Notes: a model not told the origin generated them from the sequence alone. 64,000 bases of DNA from Prolixibacteraceae bacterium (GCA_025210775.1 JAOARB010000016.1:20649-84648); one strand, 5' to 3'; positions 53,204 to 63,544 are shown, counted from the first letter of the stretch. Made by a program: numbers and translations.

Positions 53204-56173
53204 ATGAAAAAACTATTCTTATTTCTAATGATAACATTACTTGGTAATGTTCTATGGGCTCAAGATCTGATGGTCTCCGGAAAAGTAACCTCAATTGAAG
53301 ATAATGAGGGAATACCAGGAGTAACTGTAACAATTAAAGGAACCACAAAAGGAACCATTACAGATATCAATGGTAATTATCAAATAAAAGCTCAACCAAA
53401 ATCAACACTTCTATTCAGCTTTATAGGGATGGAAGCCAAAGAAGTTGTAGTAGGGAAACAAAACAAGATAGATGTTAGTCTAAAAAGTACTACAACAGGC
53501 TTAAATGAAGTAATGGTTGTTGGTTATGGTGTACAAACAAAGAAAGATATCACGGGTTCTATCGTAGGTATTAAAGGGGATAAAATAAAAAATGTAACCT
53601 CTCTTTCTCCGATGCAATCTCTTCAAGGTAAACTTGCTGGGGTTCAAATTGTAAACTCTAGTGCTCCAGGTTCGGCTCCAATGGTTCGAATCAGAGGGGT
53701 AGGTACCATGAAAGGTGGAGTAGATCCATTATACGTTGTTGATGGTGTAATTACAGGTGATATCCGTAATATCAACCAAGAAGATATCGTTTCTATGGAC
53801 ATCCTGAAGGATGCATCCTCTGCTGTTATTTATGGTGTTAGGGGTGCCAATGGTGTAATCATTATCACTACTAAATCTGGTAAGAAAGGTAAGATGGAGG
53901 TAAATGTAAACTCAAAAGTTGGTTTCCACTCTATCATTAACAACATCAAAATGGCAAACAGTAAGTTGTTTGCAGAATATTCAAATGAAGCTGCGGCATA
54001 TGAGGGTAAAGATGCACCTTATGATCTTTCAAAAATAAAGAATAACACAGACTGGTTGGGTGCAATTACAAGACAGGGATTGACTCAAGAGCATAATGTA
54101 TCTATTAATGGAGGTAGTGAAAAGAACACCTACTATTTTTCTGTAGGCTATATGGAAGATCAAGGGGTACTAAAGACCAACGATTACGAAAGATTTTCTG
54201 TAAGACTAAACAACACTTACAATCTATCAAAGATTCTAAAGGTAGGAAACAGTTTGGGTATTTCTAGATACAACACAAACAATGCACCATATTCGACTTT
54301 TACAGATGCCTACAGACAAGCACCAACGGTAGCTGTGAAAGATGAAAATGGAAAATATGGTTATAGCCTTAAAAACAATGTAGGTAATCCTGTTGCAACA
54401 TTAGATTACAACAACAGTGAAGCATGGGGAACAAGGATACAAGGATCTGCATACACAGAATTAAATCCTGTAAAAGGGTTGAAATTTAAATCTACATTTA
54501 GTGTAGATGCATCTTATTCTAAAGACCGCTCATACAACCCAGTATACGAAGTTTCAGCAAATCAAAAGAACGAAATTTCTAGCCTAAGTACGGGTAGAGG
54601 AGAATATGCAACATGGATTTGGGATAACATCATAAGTTACTCAACGACCATTAATGACTCACACGATATCAAAGCAATGGTAGGTACCACTGCTGAAAGA
54701 ACAGAGAACTCATCGGTTGGAGGAAGTCGTCAAGATGTACCAGCACAATCACAATATTGGTATTTAAATGCTGGAACGGAAAGTTCTGCTACCAATAATA
54801 ACGGAGGAGACATATTTGCAAGAAACTCATATATCGGAAGATTAAACTACGCATACAATAATAAGTACCTATTAACTGCAACCATACGTAGAGATGGATC
54901 ATCTAAAATATCACAAGACGAACGTTGGGGTACTTTCCCTTCAGTTGGTTTAGGATGGAGAATCTCGGAAGAGAAATTTATGCAAAATATCTCTGCTCTA
55001 GATAATCTAAAACTAAGAGCAAGCTGGGGTAAATTAGGAAATGACAATATCCCTTCTAGTGCTTTCTTAGTTACGATGGTTAACCGAAACTATATTTTAG
55101 GCGAAGCGCAAACACCAGTAACAGGAACAACAATTCAAGGGATTAAAGACCTTAACCTAAAATGGGAGGTAACAACAGAATACGACTTGGGGCTTGAATT
55201 CTCTTTCCTTGACAATAGATTTAGTGGTGAACTAGATTACTATAACAAGCTAACAACGGGTGCGCTTATCGATGCTCCTATTGACCTTATCTTCGGAGCA
55301 AGTAGTTTCCTAACAAACAAAGCTGATATCCGCAATAGTGGCTTTGAAGTAGCATTAAATTGGAATGAGAAAATCTCAAATGATCTAAACGTAAGTCTTG
55401 GAGTGAATCTAACACACAATAAAAACGTGATCGAGAATGTTGCAGGAGGATTGCCTATTGTAGATGGTAGTTTAGGAAATGGACAAGTAACAACACGTAC
55501 CGAAGAGGGACATGAGATTGGAAGTTTCTGGGTACTTGAAACAGATGGTATTTTCCAATCGCAAGCAGAGGTTGATGCATATACAAACAAAGATGGTGGA
55601 AAGATTCAACCAGATGCTAAGCCAGGTGACTTCCGTTACAAAGACAACAATGGAGATGGAGTAATTGGAGATGAAGACAGAGAGTATCTTGGATCATACC
55701 AACCAAAACTTTATTACGGAATCAATGCAAATGTGAACTATAAGAATTTAGATTTCCAAATTGACTTCTATGGCAACTATGGAAATAAGGTTTACAATGG
55801 TAAGAAAGGACAAAGATGGGGTAATGAGAATATTGAAGCATCACTTATTGATCGCTGGACTCCAACGAATCCTTCAAACACTATTCCTAGAGCATCAAAC
55901 AATGTTCCTAAAGCTTCGTCTTATTACGTTGAATCGGGAAGCTACTTTAAAATTAACAACATTACATTAGGATATACATTCCCTAAAAGATGGATTGACA
56001 ACTTAGGTATTAAAAAGGTAAGATGTTACGTAACGACTACCAATCCAGTAGTATGGAAAAAGTATAGCGGTTACACACCAGAACTTCCAGGAGGAGCACT
56101 TAATTCTGGTATTGAGCTAAACGCTTATCCAACAACAGCAACTTATCTATTTGGAGTAAATCTATCATTCTAA
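53204..56173 (+). CDS. SusC/RagA-family TonB-dependent outer-membrane transporter
   Basis: 989 residues. Signal peptide (MKKLFLFLMITLLGNVLWAQ), carboxypeptidase-regulatory-like domain (DLMVSGKVTSIEDNEGIPGVTVTIKGTTKGTITDINGNYQIKAQ, about 22-95), plug domain (NEVMVVGYGVQTKKDITGSIVGIKGDKI to VYGVRGANGVIIITTKSG), then a 22-stranded barrel ending in LFGVNLSF. It lacks an extra N-terminal STN/secretin domain, so it is not itself a FecR-type signal transducer. It imports oligosaccharides with the SusD lipoprotein as lid. First gene of the operon susC-susD-GH144-GH3-GH97; the 72-base gap to susD is the largest inside the SusCD pair. Confidence 0.97.
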   Translation: MKKLFLFLMITLLGNVLWAQDLMVSGKVTSIEDNEGIPGVTVTIKGTTKGTITDINGNYQIKAQPKSTLLFSFIGMEAKEVVVGKQNKIDVSLKSTTTGLNEVMVVGYGVQTKKDITGSIVGIKGDKIKNVTSLSPMQSLQGKLAGVQIVNSSAPGSAPMVRIRGVGTMKGGVDPLYVVDGVITGDIRNINQEDIVSMDILKDASSAVIYGVRGANGVIIITTKSGKKGKMEVNVNSKVGFHSIINNIKMANSKLFAEYSNEAAAYEGKDAPYDLSKIKNNTDWLGAITRQGLTQEHNVSINGGSEKNTYYFSVGYMEDQGVLKTNDYERFSVRLNNTYNLSKILKVGNSLGISRYNTNNAPYSTFTDAYRQAPTVAVKDENGKYGYSLKNNVGNPVATLDYNNSEAWGTRIQGSAYTELNPVKGLKFKSTFSVDASYSKDRSYNPVYEVSANQKNEISSLSTGRGEYATWIWDNIISYSTTINDSHDIKAMVGTTAERTENSSVGGSRQDVPAQSQYWYLNAGTESSATNNNGGDIFARNSYIGRLNYAYNNKYLLTATIRRDGSSKISQDERWGTFPSVGLGWRISEEKFMQNISALDNLKLRASWGKLGNDNIPSSAFLVTMVNRNYILGEAQTPVTGTTIQGIKDLNLKWEVTTEYDLGLEFSFLDNRFSGELDYYNKLTTGALIDAPIDLIFGASSFLTNKADIRNSGFEVALNWNEKISNDLNVSLGVNLTHNKNVIENVAGGLPIVDGSLGNGQVTTRTEEGHEIGSFWVLETDGIFQSQAEVDAYTNKDGGKIQPDAKPGDFRYKDNNGDGVIGDEDREYLGSYQPKLYYGINANVNYKNLDFQIDFYGNYGNKVYNGKKGQRWGNENIEASLIDRWTPTNPSNTIPRASNNVPKASSYYVESGSYFKINNITLGYTFPKRWIDNLGIKKVRCYVTTTNPVVWKKYSGYTPELPGGALNSGIELNAYPTTATYLFGVNLSF

Positions 56174-56245
56174 ACAGAGCTACTTTTTTAATAAAGTTAT
56201 TGTAACCAATGTAAAACGGCTTTTGAAGCCCAAAATGTTTGTAAA

Positions 56246-57718
56246 ATGAAAAAAATTATCTCAAAAATAATCATCCCTGGCTTAGTAATCTCTAGTTTAT
56301 TTACACAGAGTGCTTGCCAAAAAGACTTTCTGGATATTGATCCTCAGGTCAACCAAACACCCAAAGATTATTTCTCTTCATCAAATGATGCTGCATCCGA
56401 ATTGGTCAATGCTGTATACAGCAACTTATTAGATTGGGACCAACACTCTTTTGCATGGATTGGTGTCTCAAGCATCACATCTGATGATGCCGATAAAGGT
56501 AGTGATCCTGGAGATACAGGTACAGATAAAAATGAGCTAGACGACTTCACTTTTACTTCAAGTAGTATCTCATTTAATGATATCTGGGCGGCAAACTATA
56601 GAGGAATATCTTTTGCGAATCAAGCATTGAATGTTCTTCCAACATTAGAACTTGATAAGGATTATAAGAATAGACTTGAAGGAGAAACTCGATTCCTTAG
56701 AGCTTATTACTATTGGACTTTAGTACGTTGTTTTGGCGGAGTACCTAAAATTGACAAACTACCAGATCCTACAAGTCCTGAAGATATCGCCAATGGACGC
56801 ACAAGAGCATCTAAAGAGGAGATATACAAACTTATCATTAGCGACCTAAAATTTGGCGTTGAACATCTGAAAGAAAGAAGTCAAATGGAGAGTGTAGACA
56901 TGGGAAGAGCAACCAAAGGTGCTGCAAAGACTTTCCTAGCTAAAGTATATATGTATCAAAACAATTGGAACGAGGTACTACGTCTAACCAATGAAGTGAT
57001 GGCATCTCATGAGTATGAATTAGCCAATGACTATTCAACAATCTGGAGAGAAATAGGAGAGAACAACAAAGAGTCTATTTTCGAAGCTCAAGCCAAAGGA
57101 GAGAAGCCTAACAACGGAATAGATGGTTATTCTGAAACACAAGGTGTAAGAGGTCAATTTGGATGGGGATTTAACACTCCTTCGGAAGATCTTAACAACA
57201 CATACGAAGCCAATGATACACGTAAAGATGCAACGATGATCTATCCAGGAGAGACTCTTTGGGACGGAACTGTAATCAACAGCGATACGCCAAATCCACG
57301 CTATAATGAAAAAGCTTATTTCAGTAGAACGCAAGAGACCTTTAATGGAGATGCATGGCAATCAAATAAGAATCTGCGCATCTTCCGTTACGCCGAAGTT
57401 CTTCTAATGAATGCAGAAGCAGCAATGCATGCAGGACAAACAGGACTAGCCTTGGAATCATTAAACAAGGTTAGAAATAGAGCAGGACTTGCAAATGCAA
57501 CATCAGATAATCTAGAGACTAAGATATGGCACGAAAGACGAGTAGAGTTGGCAATGGAGCATGATCGTTTCTTCGACTTAGTACGTCAAGGAAGAGCAGG
57601 ACAAGTGCTTAGAGCTCACGGAAAGAACTTCGTTGATGGAAAACATGAGGTATTCCCTATTCCACAAAGACAGATCGAACTTAGTGAAGGAAAGCTAAAA
57701 CAAAACCCTGGTTACTAA
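56246..57718 (+). CDS. SusD/RagB-family surface glycan-binding lipoprotein
   Basis: 490 residues. Lipobox QSAC places the mature Cys at residue 24 (KKIISKIIIPGLVISSLFTQSACQKDFLDID). The family shows in FLDIDPQVNQTPKDYFSS, NQALNVLPTLEL, ETRFLRAYYYWTLVRCFGGVPKIDK, and the C-terminal RIFRYAEVLLMNAEAAMHAGQ, RVELAMEHDRFFDLVRQG and FPIPQRQIELS. It forms the hinged lid on the SusC barrel and captures the oligosaccharide at the surface. Glycan specificity cannot be read from it, but the neighbouring enzymes point to glucans. Three bases separate its stop from the glucanase gene. Confidence 0.97.
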   Translation: MKKIISKIIIPGLVISSLFTQSACQKDFLDIDPQVNQTPKDYFSSSNDAASELVNAVYSNLLDWDQHSFAWIGVSSITSDDADKGSDPGDTGTDKNELDDFTFTSSSISFNDIWAANYRGISFANQALNVLPTLELDKDYKNRLEGETRFLRAYYYWTLVRCFGGVPKIDKLPDPTSPEDIANGRTRASKEEIYKLIISDLKFGVEHLKERSQMESVDMGRATKGAAKTFLAKVYMYQNNWNEVLRLTNEVMASHEYELANDYSTIWREIGENNKESIFEAQAKGEKPNNGIDGYSETQGVRGQFGWGFNTPSEDLNNTYEANDTRKDATMIYPGETLWDGTVINSDTPNPRYNEKAYFSRTQETFNGDAWQSNKNLRIFRYAEVLLMNAEAAMHAGQTGLALESLNKVRNRAGLANATSDNLETKIWHERRVELAMEHDRFFDLVRQGRAGQVLRAHGKNFVDGKHEVFPIPQRQIELSEGKLKQNPGY

Positions 57719-57721
57719 ACA

Positions 57722-59083
57722 ATGTCGAAACATATTAAAATAAAGATGATAATGTTACAACTATTCAAATACAGCTTTGTATTTATCCTTCCTTTTTTGT
57801 TGTCCTGTACTGAGTCTTCAGTAGATGACTACACACCTGAAGGGAATGGAAATACAACCGAAAAAAAGCTATCTGATGAAGAATTAATGGATAAAGTCCA
57901 AAAAGAGACATTCAAATATTTCTGGGACTTTGCACATCCAACATCAGGATTGACTAGAGAACGTAGTAACGAAAAACCAGACACTGTTACTACCGGAGGA
58001 ACTGGATTTGGTGTGATGGCCATCATCGTAGGTGTAGAACGTAATTATATTACACGTACAGAAGCGGTTCAGAGATTAAATAAAATGACACACTTTCTTG
58101 AAGACAAAGCAGAAAGGTTTCATGGAGTATGGCCTCATTGGTTAAGAGGATCTACAGGAAAAACCGTTGCATTTTCACACAAAGACAATGGAGCGGATCT
58201 TGTTGAAACAGCATTCTTAATTCAAGGTTTACTTACTGTTAGAGAGTATTTTGATCAAGAAAATGAGAGTGAAAAAGAACTAAGAGAAACAATCACTAGG
58301 CTATGGCATGATGTAGAGTGGGACTGGTTCGCTCAATCAGGAGAATATTTACTTTGGCATTGGTCTCCAAACTTTCATTTTGAGATGAATATGCCACTTA
58401 GAGCTTTCAACGAAACTCATATTGCATATATTCTCGCATTGGCATCTCCAACTCATGCTATAAATAAAGAGGTATACGAAAAAGGATGGATGGGAGACAA
58501 CTATGTTAAGGAGTTAAATCCACTAAATAGAGGTGATTTTGGTGGCCCACTATTCTTTACGCACTATTCATATTTAGGGCTATCGCCTCATATTACGGAT
58601 AAATACATGCAAACAGCAGGATATGCTTCTTATTTCGATCGTAATAAAAAGCAGACTAATTTAAATAGAGACTGGTGTAAATCGAATCAATCGAAATACT
58701 CATACTATGGAGACAAATGTTGGGGACTAACAGCAAGTGACAATCCTAAAGGATACAAAGCACATGCACCACAAAATGACGATGGAACCATTACGCCAAC
58801 AGCAGCATTATCTTCGATTGTATATACCCCTAAATACTCATTAGAAGCAATGCGTTTTTTCTATGAAGAAATGGACGAGTATAACTTGTTTGGGAAATAT
58901 GGATTTAAAGATGCCTTCAATATTAGTGAGAACTGGGTGGCTAACTCATATCTAGCTATCGATCAAGGACCAATTGTAGTCATGATTGAGAATTACCGTA
59001 CAGGGATTATCTGGGATACATTTATGAAAAATCCTGAGATCAACAAAGCGCTTGAAAAAGCAGGACTTACAAGAACAAAATAG
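57722..59083 (+). CDS. GH144-type glucoamylase-fold lipoprotein (putative beta-1,2-glucanase)
   Basis: 453 residues. N-terminal signal and lipobox LLSC (Cys near residue 29), so probably on the outer membrane. The rest is the glucoamylase-like (alpha/alpha)6 domain: FKYFWDFAHPTSGLTRERS, TTGGTGFGVMAIIVGVERNYITR, FHGVWPHWLRGSTGK, GADLVETAFLIQGLLTVREYF, LLWHWSPNFHFEMNMPLRAFNETHIAYILA and YKAHAPQNDDGTITPTAALSSIVYTP. This Pfam group (PF10091) holds the GH144 enzymes, endo- or exo-acting on beta-1,2-glucan. The pairing with GH3 supports that substrate. The group also holds uncharacterised members, so the activity is a prediction. Confidence 0.82.
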   Translation: MSKHIKIKMIMLQLFKYSFVFILPFLLSCTESSVDDYTPEGNGNTTEKKLSDEELMDKVQKETFKYFWDFAHPTSGLTRERSNEKPDTVTTGGTGFGVMAIIVGVERNYITRTEAVQRLNKMTHFLEDKAERFHGVWPHWLRGSTGKTVAFSHKDNGADLVETAFLIQGLLTVREYFDQENESEKELRETITRLWHDVEWDWFAQSGEYLLWHWSPNFHFEMNMPLRAFNETHIAYILALASPTHAINKEVYEKGWMGDNYVKELNPLNRGDFGGPLFFTHYSYLGLSPHITDKYMQTAGYASYFDRNKKQTNLNRDWCKSNQSKYSYYGDKCWGLTASDNPKGYKAHAPQNDDGTITPTAALSSIVYTPKYSLEAMRFFYEEMDEYNLFGKYGFKDAFNISENWVANSYLAIDQGPIVVMIENYRTGIIWDTFMKNPEINKALEKAGLTRTK

Positions 59084-59102
59084 AACATATTAAGAAAAAG
59101 AA

Positions 59103-59137
59103 ACTGTTGGACTATAACGCCTTACATAGTCCAACAG
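59103..59137 (+). terminator. Hairpin between the GH144 and GH3 genes
   Basis: ACTGTTGGACTAT pairs with ATAGTCCAACAGT (13-bp perfect stem). There is no T-run after it, so it may act as an mRNA stability or attenuation element within the operon, not a full terminator. Confidence 0.6.
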
Positions 59138-59192
59138 TGCTTCTCACAACACTTATTCTTAATACATTAAATAATCACAAAACTACTATTAG

Positions 59193-61463
59193 ATGCAAGC
59201 TAAATCGTTGATACTACTGTTAGTATTGGTTATGTGTGGAACAACCTTTTCTTTCGGAAAGGTAAATAAGAAATCTGCACCATGGGAAAAAGACGAAAAG
59301 ATGGAAAAATTCGTCAATGACCTTCTAGCCAAAATGACCCTAGAAGAAAAGTTAGGTCAGCTAACCCTTTTCTCTAGCAGTTGGGACATTACTGGTCCTA
59401 TTACAAACAACAATTATGTAGAAGATGTAAAAAAAGGAAAAGTTGGAGCTATCTTCAATGCCTATAGTGCCGATTTTACTTATCGTCTTCAAAAAGAAAA
59501 TATTGAGAATACACGTTTAGGTATTCCTCTTCTTTTTGGGTATGATGTGATCCACGGACACTGGACAACATTCCCTATTCCATTAGCTGAATCTTGTTCT
59601 TGGGATCTAGAATGGATCGAAAAGAGTGCTCGCATTGCAGCCATTGAAGCAACATCAGAAGGTCTTCATTGGACATTCGCTCCCATGGTTGATATCGCAC
59701 GTGATCCAAGATGGGGTCGTATCGCAGAGGGTGCAGGAGAGGACATCTATCTAGGATGTGAGATTGCAAAAGCTCGTGTTAATGGATTCCAAGGCGACGA
59801 TCTTTCAAAAAACAACACCATGTTGGCCTGTGCAAAACACTATGCAGCCTACGGAGTTGCACAAGCAGGACGTGACTACAGTACTGTCGACATTTCGAAC
59901 AGAGAACTTTGGGGAACTTACATGCCTCCTTTTAAAGCAGCTCTAAATGCAGGCGTAGCCACTTTTATGACTTCATTTAATGAACTTGATGGTACACCAT
60001 GTACAGGAAATGATTATCTATTGGATGATGTACTTAGAAAGAAATGGGGCTTTGACGGTTTCGTTGTTACAGACTATACTTCTATTATGGAGATGACCGA
60101 ACACGGAAATGTAAAAGACAAAAAAGAAGCAGGAGAAGTAGCGATCAATGCAGGTGTCGACATGGACATGCAAAGTGGTATCTTCAACGATTATCTTCCA
60201 AAATCAGTAGAAGAAGGGAAAGTTCTAGAATCTCGTATTGACCAAGCAGTAATACAGATTCTTAAAATGAAATATCGCTTAGGTCTATTTGAGGATCCAT
60301 TCCGTTATAGCAATGTAAAAAGAGCGAAGAAAACTTTAATGAAGCCTGAATTTATCGAAGCTTCTCGCGAATTAGCTAAACGTAGTATTGTTCTTCTTAA
60401 AAACGAGAACCAAGTACTACCTTTAAACAAAGACATCAAGAAGTTGGCACTTATTGGACCTTATGTAAAAAACAGAAGAGATCTTGTAGGTACTTGGTCT
60501 GGTGCTGGTAAATGGGAAAAAGCAGTGACAGTCTATGAAGGTATCGAAAAGGCCGTTTCTAAAAACACTGAGATCCTTTATGCTGAAGGAAGTAAACTCT
60601 TTGGTGATGACAAATCAGGTTTCGAGAAAGCTATCGCTACTGCTGAGAAAGCAGACGCTGTTGTTCTTCTTGTAGGAGAGCCTCACGACTGGAGTGGAGA
60701 AGCAGCAAGCCGTACCAACCTTGAATTGCCAGGAGTACAGCCAGAACTAGTAAAAGAGATCGTAAAAACAGGCAAACCTGTTATCATGGTAATGATGAAC
60801 GGTCGTCCATTAACCATTGATTGGGAAGCAGAGAACGTTCCTGCTATCGTAGAAGCATGGCACCTTGGTGTTCAAGCAGGACCAGCCATTGCAGACGTGC
60901 TATTTGGTGATTATAATCCATCGGCAAAACTAACAGTAACTTTCCCTCGTAGTGTAGGACAAATCCCAATCTACTACAACATGAAACATACTGGACGTCC
61001 AATGGACCCTAATCAGAAATTTACATCTAAATATTTAGATAGTCCTAACACGCCATTGTATCCTTTCGGATATGGATTAAGCTATACCAAGTTTGATTAT
61101 TCTAACATCCAATTAGACAAAACATCTATGGGTGTAAACGGTCAAATTACAGTGAAAGTAACCGTTACAAACAGTGGTAAATATGATGGAGAAGAAGTAG
61201 TACAACTTTATATCCAAGATTTAGTTGGAAGTGTTACACGCCCAGTGAAAGAGTTAAAACACTTCGAAAAGCTCTTTATTGCCAAAGGAGAATCAAAAGT
61301 AATCGAATTTAAAATTACTGCTGAAGACCTAGCATTCTATCGCAAAGATATGAGCTATGGAGTAGAAGCTGGTGATTTCAAAATATTTGTCGGAACAAAT
61401 TCAGTAGATGTAAAAGAAGCATCATTTAGATTGACCCAATCGTCTATTCTTCCTGAAAAATAA
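59193..61463 (+). CDS. GH3 beta-glucosidase (BglX type)
   Basis: 756 residues. Signal peptide ends near SFG (no lipobox Cys), so periplasmic. The nucleophile is D294 in GFVVTDYTSIMEM, the likely acid/base E503 in SGEAASRTNLELPG, and the substrate-binding KHYAAYG is near 209-215. N-terminal barrel, C-terminal alpha/beta sandwich and fibronectin-III-like end (VTVTNSGKYDGEEVVQLYIQDL) match periplasmic BglX. It hydrolyses beta-linked glucose from oligosaccharides; with the adjacent GH144 it may complete breakdown of beta-1,2-gluco-oligosaccharides. Fourth gene of the locus. Confidence 0.95.
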   Translation: MQAKSLILLLVLVMCGTTFSFGKVNKKSAPWEKDEKMEKFVNDLLAKMTLEEKLGQLTLFSSSWDITGPITNNNYVEDVKKGKVGAIFNAYSADFTYRLQKENIENTRLGIPLLFGYDVIHGHWTTFPIPLAESCSWDLEWIEKSARIAAIEATSEGLHWTFAPMVDIARDPRWGRIAEGAGEDIYLGCEIAKARVNGFQGDDLSKNNTMLACAKHYAAYGVAQAGRDYSTVDISNRELWGTYMPPFKAALNAGVATFMTSFNELDGTPCTGNDYLLDDVLRKKWGFDGFVVTDYTSIMEMTEHGNVKDKKEAGEVAINAGVDMDMQSGIFNDYLPKSVEEGKVLESRIDQAVIQILKMKYRLGLFEDPFRYSNVKRAKKTLMKPEFIEASRELAKRSIVLLKNENQVLPLNKDIKKLALIGPYVKNRRDLVGTWSGAGKWEKAVTVYEGIEKAVSKNTEILYAEGSKLFGDDKSGFEKAIATAEKADAVVLLVGEPHDWSGEAASRTNLELPGVQPELVKEIVKTGKPVIMVMMNGRPLTIDWEAENVPAIVEAWHLGVQAGPAIADVLFGDYNPSAKLTVTFPRSVGQIPIYYNMKHTGRPMDPNQKFTSKYLDSPNTPLYPFGYGLSYTKFDYSNIQLDKTSMGVNGQITVKVTVTNSGKYDGEEVVQLYIQDLVGSVTRPVKELKHFEKLFIAKGESKVIEFKITAEDLAFYRKDMSYGVEAGDFKIFVGTNSVDVKEASFRLTQSSILPEK

Positions 61464-61486
61464 CACAACATCGACAACAAGGTAGA

Positions 61487-61519
61487 GGGGGAAGGAAATA
61501 TATTTCTTTCCCCTTTTTT
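61487..61519 (+). terminator. Terminator after the GH3 gene
   Basis: GGGGAA and following (61488-61500) pair with TATTTCTTTCCCC (61501-61513), then T6. It stands between GH3 and GH97, so GH97 may depend on read-through or its own promoter. Confidence 0.75.
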
Positions 61520-61540
61520 GTCCACACATAATCTAAAAAT

Positions 61541-63544
61541 ATGAACAACTTATTTTATCATATCTCTGCTTTTCTTCTGTTTGCATTAACTATCAGCAGT
61601 TGTAATAGAACACCACAAGAGATCACAATTCAATCGCCAAACAAACAGCTAAATGTCACCGTAGGACAAGATAAGGGAGAGCCATACTACAATGTAATAT
61701 TTAATGAGGACACCCTTATTATGGACTCTAAACTAGGGTTAATATTCGGTTCTCAATTTGATGCCAGTCATGGATTTGAGATATCAAAAATAGAACATAG
61801 TTCAAAAGACACCATATGGGAAACGGTATGGGGAGAAGACCAATTCATCTATGAAAAATCTAATGATATAACACTCCATCTTCAACAAACACAAAAAAAC
61901 AAACTACATCTAATCTTACAATTCCGTCTCTTTAATGATGGAGTTGGTTTTAGGTACATTCTTCCACAACAACAAAATATCGATTCCCTTTATTTGACCA
62001 ATGAGCTTACCGAATTTAATTTTACTTCCGACAATAAAGCATGGGCTTTCGAGGTAGATTATGACAGCTACGAAAAACCATATCACAGTAACATTCTAAG
62101 CAAGCTAGATTCAGTACAGACACCATTTACAATGAAAACACCTAAAGGTGTATATTTAAGTATTCATGAAGCGGCACTAAAAAATTACGCTTCGATGACA
62201 CTTAAAAAGAGCATAAAGAACAAAACTTCATTTGAATGTAATCTAGTGCCATGGCCAGATGGAATAAAAGTCAAAGCAGATAGATCACTACAAACACCAT
62301 GGAGAACCATTCAGGTTGGAAATAAAGCAACAGATCTAATCAATTCAAGATTAATTCTTAACCTAAATGAGCCAACCCAATATGTAGATACGGAATGGAT
62401 TAAACCGATGAAATATATGGGTATCTGGTGGGGAATGCACCTTGGTCAACAAACTTGGTATGCAGGACCAAAGCACGGTGCTACAACAAAAAACACATTA
62501 GAATTAATTGATTTTGCCGCGGAACATCATTTCGATGGAATATTGGTAGAAGGATGGAATTACGACTGGAAGAAATTCGGTCAATGGGACTTCAAGAAGC
62601 CCTACCCTGATTTTGACATCAAGAAAATTACAGAATATGGTAAGAAGAAAGGAGTCGAGCTAATAGGACATCACGAAACCTCTGGGAATGTCGAATTATA
62701 TGAATCACAATTGGATTCTGCTCTCAATTACTACCAAGCCCACAATGTAAAGGCAATCAAAACAGGATATGTAGGACAGATAAAGAATGGACAGTACCAC
62801 CAAGGACAATGGATGGTAGAGCATTACCAAAGGGTAGTAGAAGAAGCAGCCAAAAGAAAGATTAACATCATCGCTCACGAACCAATAAAACCAACAGGAA
62901 TAAGACGAACCTATCCAAACTTCCTATCTAGAGAAGGAGCTTTAGGACAAGAGTTTAATGCACCATGGTCTGCTGTAAACAACTCTCCATCACATACCAC
63001 CATTCTTCCTTTTACAAGACTGTTAGGAGGTCCTATGGACTTCACTCCGGGTATTTTTGCTTTGACATACGACAAATATGGAATCAAGGACAAAAGGGTA
63101 AATACCACCCTTGCCAAACAACTGGCTCTATATGTAGTCATCTATAGCCCTGTTCAGATGGCAGCAGACCTTGCCGAGAACTACAAAGGAAACGATGCAT
63201 TCTCTTTTATTAAAGAAGTTGCTGTCGACTGGGAAAAATCGATTGCTCTAAATGGGGAAATCGGTGAATATGTAACTATCGCAAGGAAAGAAAGAGATGG
63301 AGATCGTTGGTTTATAGGAAGTATCACAAACGAACAAAAAAGAGAATTAGAAATATCTCTTGATTTTCTTGACCCAGATAAAGAATACCTAGCACAAATA
63401 TATAAAGATGGAGAGACTGCCAATTGGAAAGAAAATCCTTATCCAGTGCAAATGATTCATAGGATAGTTCAAAAGAACGATAAGCTTAATTTGTCTTTAG
63501 CTAGTGGCGGAGGAGAAGCAATCATTATCACTCCAGTTCAATAA
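61541..63544 (+). CDS. GH97 family alpha-glucosidase-type lipoprotein
   Basis: 667 residues. Lipobox ISSC (Cys near residue 21). N-terminal beta-sandwich, then the catalytic barrel from about residue 285 (KYMGIWWGMHLGQQTWYAGPKHGATTKNT). The catalytic glutamates of the inverting SusB-like group are present: E379 in GHHETSGN, E447 in AHEPIKPTG and E471 in GALGQEFNA; the spacing 379-447-471 matches SusB (439-508-532) within one residue. This favours an inverting alpha-glucosidase over the retaining alpha-galactosidase subgroup. It acts on alpha-linked glucose and thus broadens the locus beyond beta-glucan. Last gene of the locus. Confidence 0.93.
   Translation: MNNLFYHISAFLLFALTISSCNRTPQEITIQSPNKQLNVTVGQDKGEPYYNVIFNEDTLIMDSKLGLIFGSQFDASHGFEISKIEHSSKDTIWETVWGEDQFIYEKSNDITLHLQQTQKNKLHLILQFRLFNDGVGFRYILPQQQNIDSLYLTNELTEFNFTSDNKAWAFEVDYDSYEKPYHSNILSKLDSVQTPFTMKTPKGVYLSIHEAALKNYASMTLKKSIKNKTSFECNLVPWPDGIKVKADRSLQTPWRTIQVGNKATDLINSRLILNLNEPTQYVDTEWIKPMKYMGIWWGMHLGQQTWYAGPKHGATTKNTLELIDFAAEHHFDGILVEGWNYDWKKFGQWDFKKPYPDFDIKKITEYGKKKGVELIGHHETSGNVELYESQLDSALNYYQAHNVKAIKTGYVGQIKNGQYHQGQWMVEHYQRVVEEAAKRKINIIAHEPIKPTGIRRTYPNFLSREGALGQEFNAPWSAVNNSPSHTTILPFTRLLGGPMDFTPGIFALTYDKYGIKDKRVNTTLAKQLALYVVIYSPVQMAADLAENYKGNDAFSFIKEVAVDWEKSIALNGEIGEYVTIARKERDGDRWFIGSITNEQKRELEISLDFLDPDKEYLAQIYKDGETANWKENPYPVQMIHRIVQKNDKLNLSLASGGGEAIIITPVQ

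Noticed and set aside
57722..59083. Calling the GH144-like protein a true glucoamylase (alpha-1,4)
   Set aside because: The Pfam name is historical; the domain matches the beta-1,2-glucanase group and lacks features of GH15 enzymes that I could recognise.
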